From assembly GCA_021106775.1 (NCBI GenBank), contig JAIOTL010000020.1, positions 1 to 5,601 on the forward strand: a stretch of DNA of 5,601 nt, in the 5' to 3' direction. This DNA comes from Planctomycetota bacterium. GTDB lineage: Bacteria > Planctomycetota > UBA8742 > SKZP01 > JAIOTL01. The translations under genes and the position numbers were made by a program. This document shows positions 1 through 5,601 of this stretch, piece after piece. Below the pieces are notes generated by a model that was not told the origin of the DNA, did not search any database, and saw only the letters and a list, made by a program, of their open reading frames with translations. Position 1 is the stretch's first letter. Every line of letters starts with the position of its first letter.

Positions 1-3000
1 GAACTATTACAGAAATCAACCTTATCGGCATTGGACTAACTGGACCGCCTGAAATCAACGTCAAACAAGGTTCAAACAAAATACCGGATAAATCCGACCC
101 CGGATACGATTTCGGTACACTCAGTGTCCAAGAACAAAGCGACTTTGTTACATTTACTATTGAAAACTTCGGAAGTGAGGAACTGGCAATCTCGTCTATT
201 GGGTTTTCTTCAGGAGATTATATGCAATTCCAAATTGATGATTCCGAGCAGGATTCATCTCTCCTCCCTGCACAAAGTACAACGTTTAGGATTAATTTCG
301 CGCCGATAACCAGTGGAGACAAAAAAGCAATCGTTTCAATAACAAACAATGATGCGGATGAAAACCCGTTTACATTTGCCATCGTCGGCAAAAGTCTAAA
401 TTTAGCTCCTGAAATCAGTGATGCGAATGTAACGCCTTATATTACACGCGCCAACGGCAAAGACACAGTTACATTTTCTGCGAAAGTTACAGATCCAAAC
501 GGAATTCATGACATAAGTAGTGTATATGTAGGACTTCAGGATATTGACGGGCATGCAGAACAGAAACTTTTCGATGATGGAACAAATGGAGATGTTACAG
601 AAAAGGACGGAATATATACGGTAGAGTACACGATGCCGGACATTACAGCACTTTATGGATTCCATGATATCGAATTTACTGTTGAGGATAACAGCGGCGA
701 AACAGCATCAGCATCGGTTGAGCTTGTGGTTGCCGGTAATGATATTATCCATGTGAGTGATTCTCTTGGTAACGATAATACTGGAGATGGTTCAGAGCAG
801 AATCCGTATAAAACGATACAAAAGGGAATTCATGTAGCAGATATTAGTGATGGAGATTTGGTTTGGGTGCATGATGGAACATATAAAGGCGGGAGTTCTA
901 CAAGTATTTCGAGGAATAGAGATTTAGACTTTGGAGGTAAAAAAATCATTGTTTACGGCAACCCAGAAAATCCAAATGCTGTTACAATCGATTGTGAAGG
1001 TACATCCAATGACCCACACCGCGGTTTCAAATTTGATTCAGGTGAAACCAACGACTCCATCCTCACCGGCTTCACAATCACTAAAGGATATGCAACAACA
1101 GTTCTTGATGGAGGAAACAAAGGTGGTGGAATTTATCTTAGCAATTCTAACCCAACTATTCAAAACTGCAATATTTATTATAATGTGTCAAAAGAAGATG
1201 GTGGTGGAATATACTGTACTCATTCAAGTCCAATAATTAAAAAATGTACAATCTCCAGTAATTCTGCAGTTGCCGGTTACTCTGCAGATGGTGGTGGTAT
1301 ACATTGCAATTATTCTAATGCTCTAATTCAAAATTGTATTATAAACAACAATTCTGTAAACGGTGGTTCCTATTCTTTTGGGGCTGGCATTTCCATTTTA
1401 TATGACAGTCCAACAATAAATAATTGCTTAATTATGAATAACTACATTACAAGTGGTGGTAATCGATATGGTGGTGGAATTCATTGCAGATTGTCTAATC
1501 CTACAATTCAAAATTGTACAATATCAAACAACCAGGCAGATAATGGTGGAGGTTTATATTCGTGGGATAATGCGACTCCGACAATAATTGATACGATTTC
1601 ATGGGGGAATACTGCAACGAAAGGTAACGAGATTTATGTTGATAGTGGTTCGGGGGAAGTAACGATTACTTATTGTGATGTAGGAACTGATACGAATGAT
1701 ATCGTTGATTCTGGGAATAAGATAAATGCAAATATGTCCCCGAATGGTCTGAATGCTGGCAATGGCGCACCACAAAACAATATTTCGCAGGATCCGCGGT
1801 TTGTGAGAGGAATAAATGGGGAATATTATCTAAATGAAGGTAGTACGTGTATTGGTGCAGGTTCGGAAACTGTTGGGAATATTACTTTCTTAGATGATGT
1901 CAATCATACAACAGGTAACAAAAATGAGAGATATTCAAGTCCAAGTGAAACAGTTGATATGGGATATCATTATTCGCGATTTGCTGGCAACATTTATTAT
2001 GTTGACGATGCAAATGGAAATGACTCAACAGGCAACGGAAGCTCAACAAACCCATTCAAAACGATCCAAAAAGGTATATGTGCTTCTCAAACAGGGGATT
2101 TAGTTCTTGTTGCAAAAGGAACATACAAGGGTGGAAACGAACCGAGTGAATCCAGAAATCGAGATTTAGATTTTGCTGAAGGTCTCATCTCAGGCACACG
2201 CGATATAATCTTGTTCGCAGAAAGCAGAAATGCGCCAAAAGATACAATAATCGATTGTGAAGGCACAAGCACGAATCCCCACCGCGGCTTTTATTTCCAT
2301 TCCGGTGAAACAAACTCCGCCATCCTTAACGGCTTCACAATCATAAACGGTTATGTCGATTCTGGTGCAGTCGCAAGAGATGATGGGGGTGGAATATTGT
2401 GTATGGATTCAAATCCGAAAATAATTAACTGTATTATTAATGAAAATACCGCTACAGATGATGGTGGTGGAATTTGCTGTGACACAAACAGTTCAGCAGT
2501 AATTGAGAATTGTCGAATCTCCAATAATACTACAACAAACAATGGAGGAGGAGTTTACAGTAACTACAGTTCACCAACAATAACTAACTGTATGATTTCA
2601 GGTAATACTGCTTCTGATGGTGGTGGAATATTTATGGAGAATTCTAATTCAATTGAGTTGTATAATTGCTTAATATCAAATAATAAAGCTACTCAAGATG
2701 ATGGAGGTGGAATTACAGTAAATAGTTCAGTAATTACAATTCGGAATTCTTCAATTGTCAATAATACTACACACGATAAAGGTGGTGGTATTTTCTTTCA
2801 AAATAATCCAACCGGAGCAATTGTTGATTCAATTATCTGGGGAAATAGATCAAATAATAACGATGGTCATCAATTCAAAGCAAATAGTTCAGGTAGTTAT
2901 GAGATTACATACTGCAACATCGCTGATAATAATCTTGATCCAGACAATTTTAAAGATGATGGCAACAATGTTAATAAAAATAAAACGCCGAAGGGATTTG

Positions 3001-4229
3001 TGCCTGGGCAATACGGAAATATTTCAGCCAATCCGCGGTTTGTGCTTGGACTGGGTCCGAATGGAAGATATTACCTAGAACACAACGGCGTTGATTTTGG
3101 AACGCAGGATTCACCTTGCATCAATGCGGGAAGTGCGAATGTTTCAACATTCCCATATATAGCAAATACATGGACAAGAACAGACCAAGCTGCAGATTCT
3201 GGCTTAGTTGATATGGGATTTCATTATTATAATCGAATTCAGTTCCAAAAATCGAAGCTAATTGGTCAGTACTTATATCCTTCAGATATTTATTGTTTGG
3301 ATGCTGTAGCATTTGAAAATGGTGTTGCCTATGTAGGTAGAAGACATCAAAATCACGACATGACCAGCATATCCGCAATGGATGTTACAAATCCTTCAAA
3401 TATAAATGAAATTTCAAGTTTGACATTGAATACACATTATTGGTCAACTACTCTTGATATAAAAATATCAGGTGATTATTTAATAGTTGCAAACAATTTA
3501 CCTTATACATATGTTGTAGATAAAAGCAATACAAACTCACTTTCTATCAAAGATTCAATATCCTTTAATTTTGGTTGCACATCAGTTGCAGTGTTGAACA
3601 ATACCTATTACTATGCTGAGATGGGTTTGGGCCATGATGGAGCTTTAAAGACAATTAACTGGTCTGATCCTTCCAATATTAGAGAAGTTCACAGTATTGG
3701 TGGATTAAAACATGGTAGTCAAAGTCAGGGAATTTGTATTTCCGGAAATTATCTCTATACAGTTTGGATTTATTGCGGTGGTTCTCCTGGATTACGAATA
3801 TATGACATATCAAATCCAGCAGTACCAGTTCAAGTTGGTACATTAGTTACAGAAGATTTCAATAATAGTATAGTCGTAGATGGAAATTATGCATATATCG
3901 CTTCATATACCAATCTATATAAAATTGACATAAGTAATAAATCAAATCCTATTATAGTTGATACTATTCCGCACTATTTAACTTCTGTTTGGGATATGAA
4001 AAAAGTTGGAAATTATATTCTCGTTTCACGATCCAATCATGGTTTGTATATATATTATGACAATGGAAATAGTATTGAACTACGAGAAATCATTAAACCT
4101 CCTTTAAGCAACAATTATTTTTGGGGATTTGATGTTGATATAAATAATAAACGAATTATTTTAGCACAAAGCAATAATTCAGCTAATGATGAAAAGCTTC
4201 TAATTTATGATGCATCCTGGCTGGAATAG
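1..4229 (+). CDS. Giant exported beta-helix / propeller protein (5'-partial): choice-of-anchor D, Ig-like, two parallel beta-helix modules, LVIVD-type propeller
   Basis: The first complete codon is at 3-5 and the frame is open from there to the TAG at 4227-4229, giving 1408 visible residues; the start lies upstream. Residue numbers here count from that first codon. Visible domains are: end of an Ig-like unit (1-14), choice-of-anchor D (15-131), second Ig-like domain (135-245), beta-helix module A (246-659), beta-helix module B (662-1077) and a C-terminal propeller (1080-1408). The ATG at 222 is inside the anchor D domain and is not the start, because the 73 codons before it complete that domain. 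Proteins of this type are normally exported and act at the cell surface or outside, often as adhesins or carbohydrate-binding or carbohydrate-degrading proteins. No catalytic triad or lyase signature can be assigned here, so enzymatic activity is unproven. No C-terminal T9SS, LPXTG or PEP-CTERM-type sorting signal is visible; the protein ends DASWLE just after the last blade. Any signal peptide would be outside the window. Confidence 0.95.
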   Translation, partial: TITEINLIGIGLTGPPEINVKQGSNKIPDKSDPGYDFGTLSVQEQSDFVTFTIENFGSEELAISSIGFSSGDYMQFQIDDSEQDSSLLPAQSTTFRINFAPITSGDKKAIVSITNNDADENPFTFAIVGKSLNLAPEISDANVTPYITRANGKDTVTFSAKVTDPNGIHDISSVYVGLQDIDGHAEQKLFDDGTNGDVTEKDGIYTVEYTMPDITALYGFHDIEFTVEDNSGETASASVELVVAGNDIIHVSDSLGNDNTGDGSEQNPYKTIQKGIHVADISDGDLVWVHDGTYKGGSSTSISRNRDLDFGGKKIIVYGNPENPNAVTIDCEGTSNDPHRGFKFDSGETNDSILTGFTITKGYATTVLDGGNKGGGIYLSNSNPTIQNCNIYYNVSKEDGGGIYCTHSSPIIKKCTISSNSAVAGYSADGGGIHCNYSNALIQNCIINNNSVNGGSYSFGAGISILYDSPTINNCLIMNNYITSGGNRYGGGIHCRLSNPTIQNCTISNNQADNGGGLYSWDNATPTIIDTISWGNTATKGNEIYVDSGSGEVTITYCDVGTDTNDIVDSGNKINANMSPNGLNAGNGAPQNNISQDPRFVRGINGEYYLNEGSTCIGAGSETVGNITFLDDVNHTTGNKNERYSSPSETVDMGYHYSRFAGNIYYVDDANGNDSTGNGSSTNPFKTIQKGICASQTGDLVLVAKGTYKGGNEPSESRNRDLDFAEGLISGTRDIILFAESRNAPKDTIIDCEGTSTNPHRGFYFHSGETNSAILNGFTIINGYVDSGAVARDDGGGILCMDSNPKIINCIINENTATDDGGGICCDTNSSAVIENCRISNNTTTNNGGGVYSNYSSPTITNCMISGNTASDGGGIFMENSNSIELYNCLISNNKATQDDGGGITVNSSVITIRNSSIVNNTTHDKGGGIFFQNNPTGAIVDSIIWGNRSNNNDGHQFKANSSGSYEITYCNIADNNLDPDNFKDDGNNVNKNKTPKGFVPGQYGNISANPRFVLGLGPNGRYYLEHNGVDFGTQDSPCINAGSANVSTFPYIANTWTRTDQAADSGLVDMGFHYYNRIQFQKSKLIGQYLYPSDIYCLDAVAFENGVAYVGRRHQNHDMTSISAMDVTNPSNINEISSLTLNTHYWSTTLDIKISGDYLIVANNLPYTYVVDKSNTNSLSIKDSISFNFGCTSVAVLNNTYYYAEMGLGHDGALKTINWSDPSNIREVHSIGGLKHGSQSQGICISGNYLYTVWIYCGGSPGLRIYDISNPAVPVQVGTLVTEDFNNSIVVDGNYAYIASYTNLYKIDISNKSNPIIVDTIPHYLTSVWDMKKVGNYILVSRSNHGLYIYYDNGNSIELREIIKPPLSNNYFWGFDVDINNKRIILAQSNNSANDEKLLIYDASWLE
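45..395 (+). other. Choice-of-anchor D (ASPM/SPD-2/Hydin-like) domain
   Basis: Residues 15-131 of the visible protein. The segment opens with PPEINVKQG, followed by YDFGTLSVQE, then FTIENFGSEELAI, FRINFAPITSG and a closing FAIVGKS. This is the usual order of the choice-of-anchor D family, an Ig-like beta sandwich found in surface proteins as a spacer or stalk. The 14 residues before it, ending LIGIGLTG, look like the last strand of a preceding copy, so at least two tandem copies are likely in the full gene. The role as a stalk is inferred from the family. Confidence 0.85.
405..737 (+). other. Ig-like domain with acidic DGTNGD loop (choice-of-anchor X-like)
   Basis: Residues 135-245. It begins APEISDANVTP, has alternating beta-type hydrophobic patterns (VTFSAKVTDPNG, IEFTVEDNSGETA) and ends VELVVAG. 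The stretch FDDGTNGD at 570-593, followed by EKDGIYT at 600-620, is the D-G-T-x-G-D...D-G-x-Y loop common in bacterial Ig-like and anchor-X-type domains; Ca2+ binding is plausible but not shown. It joins the anchor D stalk to the first beta-helix. Assignment to anchor X rather than another Ig-like family is tentative. Confidence 0.6.
986..1080 (+). repeat. Conserved 95-bp block of the module duplication, copy A
   Basis: This block aligns without gaps to 2249-2343 at a constant offset of 1263 bp. By hand count 74 of 95 bases are identical, including exact 15-bp (986-1000) and 14-bp (1067-1080) matches at the two ends. It encodes IDCEGTS...PHRGF...SGETN...GFTI, in which 26 of 35 residues (986-1091 region) match copy B. 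Many differences are at third codon positions, as expected for a diverged duplication under protein-level constraint. Confidence 0.85.
1122..1610 (+). repeat. Six beta-helix turns of module A (GGG-periodic)
   Basis: Turns start at the Gly triplets at 1122, 1200, 1290, 1380 (GAG variant), 1470 and 1545, giving spacings of 26, 30, 30, 30 and 25 codons. The consensus is GGGI-x-C-x3-S-P-x-I-x-N-C-x-I-x2-N. The NC pair is present in turns 1, 3, 4 and 5, and KC in turn 2; turn 6 closes with ISWGN. At the DNA level this appears as a recurring GGTGGTGGAAT motif. The unit is a protein structural repeat of the parallel beta-helix (PbH1/NosD-like) type. Confidence 0.88.
2249..2343 (+). repeat. Conserved 95-bp block of the module duplication, copy B
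   Basis: Partner of 986-1080, about 78% identical by hand count and ungapped. The exact matches are at 2249-2263 and 2330-2343. It lies just before the first GGG turn of module B, in the same place as in module A. Confidence 0.85.
2385..2843 (+). repeat. Six beta-helix turns of module B (GGG-periodic)
   Basis: Gly triplets start at 2385, 2463, 2544, 2619, 2703 and 2781, with spacings of 26, 27, 25, 28 and 26 codons. Turns 1-4 carry the internal NC pair (INC, ENC, TNC, YNC); turn 5 has NS at that place and turn 6 ends in IIWGN, as in module A. Asn at the end of most turns (NEN, SNN, SGN) is the usual asparagine-ladder signature of such helices. Confidence 0.88.
3240..4226 (+). other. C-terminal LVIVD-like seven-bladed beta-propeller domain
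   Basis: Residues 1080-1408. Seven units with a shared pattern can be marked, starting near 3291, 3441, 3573, 3711, 3858, 3978 and 4116. The clearest read V-x-G-N-Y-A-Y-I-A followed by L-Y-K-I-D-I-S-N-x-S-N-P (unit 5) and GNYLYTVW followed by LRIYDISNPAVPVQVG (unit 4). Alternation of G-N/D-Y-hydrophobic strands with I-D/Y-x-S-NP turns is characteristic of LVIVD repeats, which build propellers in exported bacterial proteins. Some blades are degenerate: unit 2 has DKSNTNS, and units 6 and 7 lack the NP turn. The seven-blade count is my hand division and could be six or eight. The ligand and function are unknown; the domain ends exactly at the C terminus. Confidence 0.75.
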
Positions 4230-4275
4230 GATTCTAATTAAGTAAGTTTGAAAGTATCTATGATATAAATAATTT

Positions 4276-4280
4276 GGAGG
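4276..4280 (+). promoter_or_regulatory. Ribosome binding site of the downstream gene
   Basis: GGAGG lies 4 bases before the ATG at 4285 and is a strong Shine-Dalgarno match. It sits in a 55-bp gap after the TAG at 4227-4229. I see no convincing hairpin terminator or -35/-10 promoter pair in that gap, so translation of the second gene probably depends on a transcript that also carries the first. Confidence 0.85.
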
Positions 4281-4284
4281 ATAA

Positions 4285-4350
4285 ATGAAAATAGGAATAA
4301 AATACTTATCATTAATTTTGGTTGTACTATTTATTGGAATAGGATTCGGG
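4285..4350 (+). other. Signal peptide of the downstream protein
   Basis: Residues 1-22. Lys at positions 2 and 6 makes a basic n-region; residues 7-19 (YLSLILVVLFIGI) form the hydrophobic core; and G-F-G before Gln23 fits a signal peptidase I site with small residues at -3 and -1. There is no lipobox Cys near the site, so it is not a lipoprotein. Gln at +1 matches the trend known as the Bacteroidetes Q-rule, in which exported proteins begin with Gln that is cyclised to pyroglutamate. Export to the periplasm or beyond is therefore likely. Confidence 0.85.
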
Positions 4351-5601
4351 CAGGATAATAATTCTGTTAAGGATGAATCGGCTAGGGATGAAACTCAAAC
4401 AAAGCCGAAAAATCTAATAAATGAAGTCCTGCTGCCATCCTGTATATTATCAGAAAAACAGCTTCTTACTCTGTTTGATAACATCACTCATGAAATGGTT
4501 GATAAGTTAGAAAACTATGAACAGTTTATCGAGTTGATTAACACTGAAATTGGTGAATGCTGGTATTTCGGTAGAAAGGATTTACATAATATAGATTTTC
4601 CGAAACTTGATGGAACTCCTCAGAAACAGCTTTTTGATGCGCTGAGAATGCAAATTGTCAACGTATGTAAAATTCATGAGGTGTTTTGCATTGTCGATTC
4701 AGGAATCTATTTCCACGCAGAAACTCGAGAAGATTTAATCGAGCTTAGAGCGCGAATTTGTAAAAATGAAAGTGTTTATGAATGGGCTTCGAACCAGTTT
4801 ACAGAAAAATATCAAGAACACAAAACTATTATTAAAATTGATTATGATGATTTTGTGAATGATTTAGTTCGAGGTTCAACTTCCGAAGAATTAGATCTCT
4901 TGAGAAGCACTTCACAAAAAGAAAACAAGGTGCTAAAAAATCGATTAGAATGTTTGAATATTGTTCATCATTTATATCCTGAACCAAATTATGATGATAT
5001 TTTAGATGGTCTTCCCAATGGTTTGATAAAATCTGATTTTGAGTTGCTTAATGAAATTAATAAAATTAGCATTAATGAATCTGAAATTGATAAAGCTTTG
5101 AAATCGGATTCAAAGACAACAAAAAAAGCTGGTGAATTACTGCGTGATTTACTGAAATTATCTAATGGGAAATCAGATATTGTATTATCTGGCAAGCTAT
5201 GGTGGGCACTTCTTGTGAAATATTCTAAAGAACCGATTAAATTGAAATCGATTATTGAAACTTGCAAACCGGGCGAGTTATCTGATAAAGCTCTTGGAGG
5301 TATATATTCTGCAGTTTTGTTTACACAGAATGCTTTCAATTCAAAAAATGAGGAATTAGCCGAATATTTTTTGGATTTCTTAAAATATTTTGATAACAGT
5401 AAAGGCACTGCTGACCTCATCACATTTGCACTTAAAAGCCAATCAGAAAACGTAAAATTGCTGATTCCAATGATGGCAAAATTAGATATTAGCGAGGCAG
5501 CTCCAATTTTATTCAAGCTTGCTAAGAAGGGTAGTCTTGCTGCTTTCATTGCCTTATCAGAACTTAAATTTTGTGATACGTTAGCAAATGATGTGTTATC
5601 A
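4285..5601 (+). CDS. Secreted protein of unknown function (3'-partial), mainly helical
   Basis: An open frame of 439 codons runs from ATG 4285 to the window edge without a stop. The start is well fixed: GGAGG precedes it, and the codon immediately upstream in frame is TAA (4282-4284). Residues 1-22 are a signal peptide, followed by a polar linker rich in D, E, K, N and T (23 to about 42). Residues from about 43 to 265 form a mixed region with a WYFG (93-96) and a CIVDSGIYFH stretch (135-144), which looks like beta strands between helices. From about residue 270 to the edge the pattern of alternating amphipathic helices (AGELLRDLLKL, LWWALLVKYSK, LAEYFLDFLKYF, APILFKLAKKG) suggests an alpha-solenoid-like region. 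The mature part has eight Cys, at residues 53, 92, 128, 135, 159, 223, 327 and 430, which might form disulphides. I do not recognise the family. The 55-bp same-strand spacing suggests an operon with the giant protein upstream. Codon use is strongly A/T-ending, like the propeller end of that gene. Confidence 0.9.
   Translation, partial: MKIGIKYLSLILVVLFIGIGFGQDNNSVKDESARDETQTKPKNLINEVLLPSCILSEKQLLTLFDNITHEMVDKLENYEQFIELINTEIGECWYFGRKDLHNIDFPKLDGTPQKQLFDALRMQIVNVCKIHEVFCIVDSGIYFHAETREDLIELRARICKNESVYEWASNQFTEKYQEHKTIIKIDYDDFVNDLVRGSTSEELDLLRSTSQKENKVLKNRLECLNIVHHLYPEPNYDDILDGLPNGLIKSDFELLNEINKISINESEIDKALKSDSKTTKKAGELLRDLLKLSNGKSDIVLSGKLWWALLVKYSKEPIKLKSIIETCKPGELSDKALGGIYSAVLFTQNAFNSKNEELAEYFLDFLKYFDNSKGTADLITFALKSQSENVKLLIPMMAKLDISEAAPILFKLAKKGSLAAFIALSELKFCDTLANDVLS

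Larger units (their letters stand above)
738..1979 (+). repeat. Parallel beta-helix module A (first copy of an internal duplication)
   Basis: Residues 246-659, about 414 residues. The order is: a DUF1565-like cap (IIHVSDSLGNDNTGDG, then NPYKTIQKG, GDLVWVHDGTY); a SRNRDLDF motif; a highly conserved block with IDCEGTS and PHRGFKFDSGETN; six Gly-Gly-Gly turns; and a tail with TYCDVG, DPRFVRG, YYLNEG, CIGAG and DMGYHY. This order recurs in module B, so the unit was duplicated as a whole. The fold expected from the family is a right-handed parallel beta-helix (pectate lyase-like), typical of polysaccharide-active or adhesive surface proteins; no active-site residues can be named. Confidence 0.88.
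1986..3233 (+). repeat. Parallel beta-helix module B (second copy of an internal duplication)
   Basis: Residues 662-1077, about 416 residues, starting GNIYYVDDANGND. It repeats every landmark of module A in order: NPFKTIQKG, GDLVLVAKGTYKGG, SRNRDLDF, IDCEGTS, PHRGFYFHSGETN, GFTIINGY, six GGG turns, an IIWGN end of helix, ITYCN, NPRFVLG, RYYLEH, CINAGS and DMGFHY. Compared with A it has a short insertion (EGLISGTRD in place of GGKK) before the conserved block. Its helical turns are more even in length (25-28 residues against 25-30 in A). Only six residues separate it from the start of the propeller domain at 3240. Confidence 0.88.

Noticed and set aside
222..224. ATG at 222 as the start codon of the giant protein
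   Set aside because: The frame is open upstream and encodes the first half of the anchor D domain, and there is no Shine-Dalgarno sequence directly before this ATG (TTCAGGAGATT contains AGGAG, but it falls within clear domain coding sequence).
570..620. DGTNGD...DGIY as a dockerin or EF-hand calcium site
   Set aside because: There is only one acidic loop, without the paired 12-residue loops and helices of a dockerin; it fits an Ig-like domain loop better.
1122..2800. Regularly spaced GGTGGTGGAAT motifs as a possible CRISPR or minisatellite array
   Set aside because: The spacing is always a multiple of three, varies from 75 to 90 bp and follows the protein turn; the motif encodes Gly-Gly-Gly-Ile of the beta-helix. 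There are no exact repeats of CRISPR length.
931..3378. Several shorter open frames on both strands inside the giant gene
   Set aside because: They overlap well-recognised domains in the main frame, show low-complexity translations and have no ribosome binding site evidence; they are shadows.
4248..4273. Possible promoter (TTGAAA at 4248-4253 and TATAAA at 4264-4269) in the intergenic gap
   Set aside because: The spacer is only 10 bp, far from the usual 16-18 bp, and such AT-rich matches are expected by chance here.
4230..4284. Terminator between the two genes
   Set aside because: No GC-rich inverted repeat followed by a T-run is visible in the 55-bp gap.
4989..5549. Reverse-strand open frame of 186 codons
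   Set aside because: It lies entirely inside the second gene, which has a signal peptide, ribosome binding site and continuous frame. The reverse translation is rich in Ser, Leu and Phe, as expected for the complement of an AT-rich coding region.

Overview
The window holds two protein-coding genes on the + strand, both cut by the window edges. It has no RNA genes, CRISPR array, transposase or phage-like genes that I can see. The DNA is AT-rich: hand counts of sample 60-70 bp blocks run from about 23% to 50% G+C. The proteins look exported: giant multidomain beta-rich repeats in one, and a signal peptide in the other. The organism is not identifiable from the window alone. The domain set (choice-of-anchor D, DUF1565-type parallel beta-helix, LVIVD-type propeller) and a signal peptide that appears to be cut just before Gln fit an anaerobic or environmental bacterium of the FCB superphylum, for example a Cloacimonadota-like lineage. 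A Desulfobacterota or other lineage rich in such proteins is also possible. The clear GGAGG ribosome binding site argues mildly against Bacteroidota proper.

Region 1-4229 is the 3' part of a very large gene. The reading frame is open to the left edge, so at least 1408 residues are visible and the true start lies outside the window. The domains in order are: the last residues of an upstream Ig-like unit; a complete choice-of-anchor D (ASPM/SPD-2/Hydin-like) domain; a second Ig-like domain with an acidic DGTNGD loop; two consecutive copies of a roughly 415-residue right-handed parallel beta-helix module, each with a DUF1565-like cap, six Gly-Gly-Gly turns and a conserved tail; and a C-terminal domain that can be divided into seven LVIVD-like propeller blades. 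No C-terminal sorting or anchoring domain is visible after the last blade.

Region 4230-4284 is a 55 bp intergenic gap with a ribosome binding site and no convincing promoter or terminator. From 4285 to the right edge runs a second open frame of at least 439 codons. It encodes a protein with a clear N-terminal signal peptide, a short polar linker and a hydrophilic, mainly helical mature part that I do not recognise. The tight same-strand spacing suggests co-transcription, so the second protein might be an exported partner of the first, but nothing in the sequence proves a joint function. The most interesting points are the chimeric architecture of the giant protein, the uneven conservation between its two duplicated helix modules, the stacked cysteines in the helix turns, and the unrecognised secreted neighbour.
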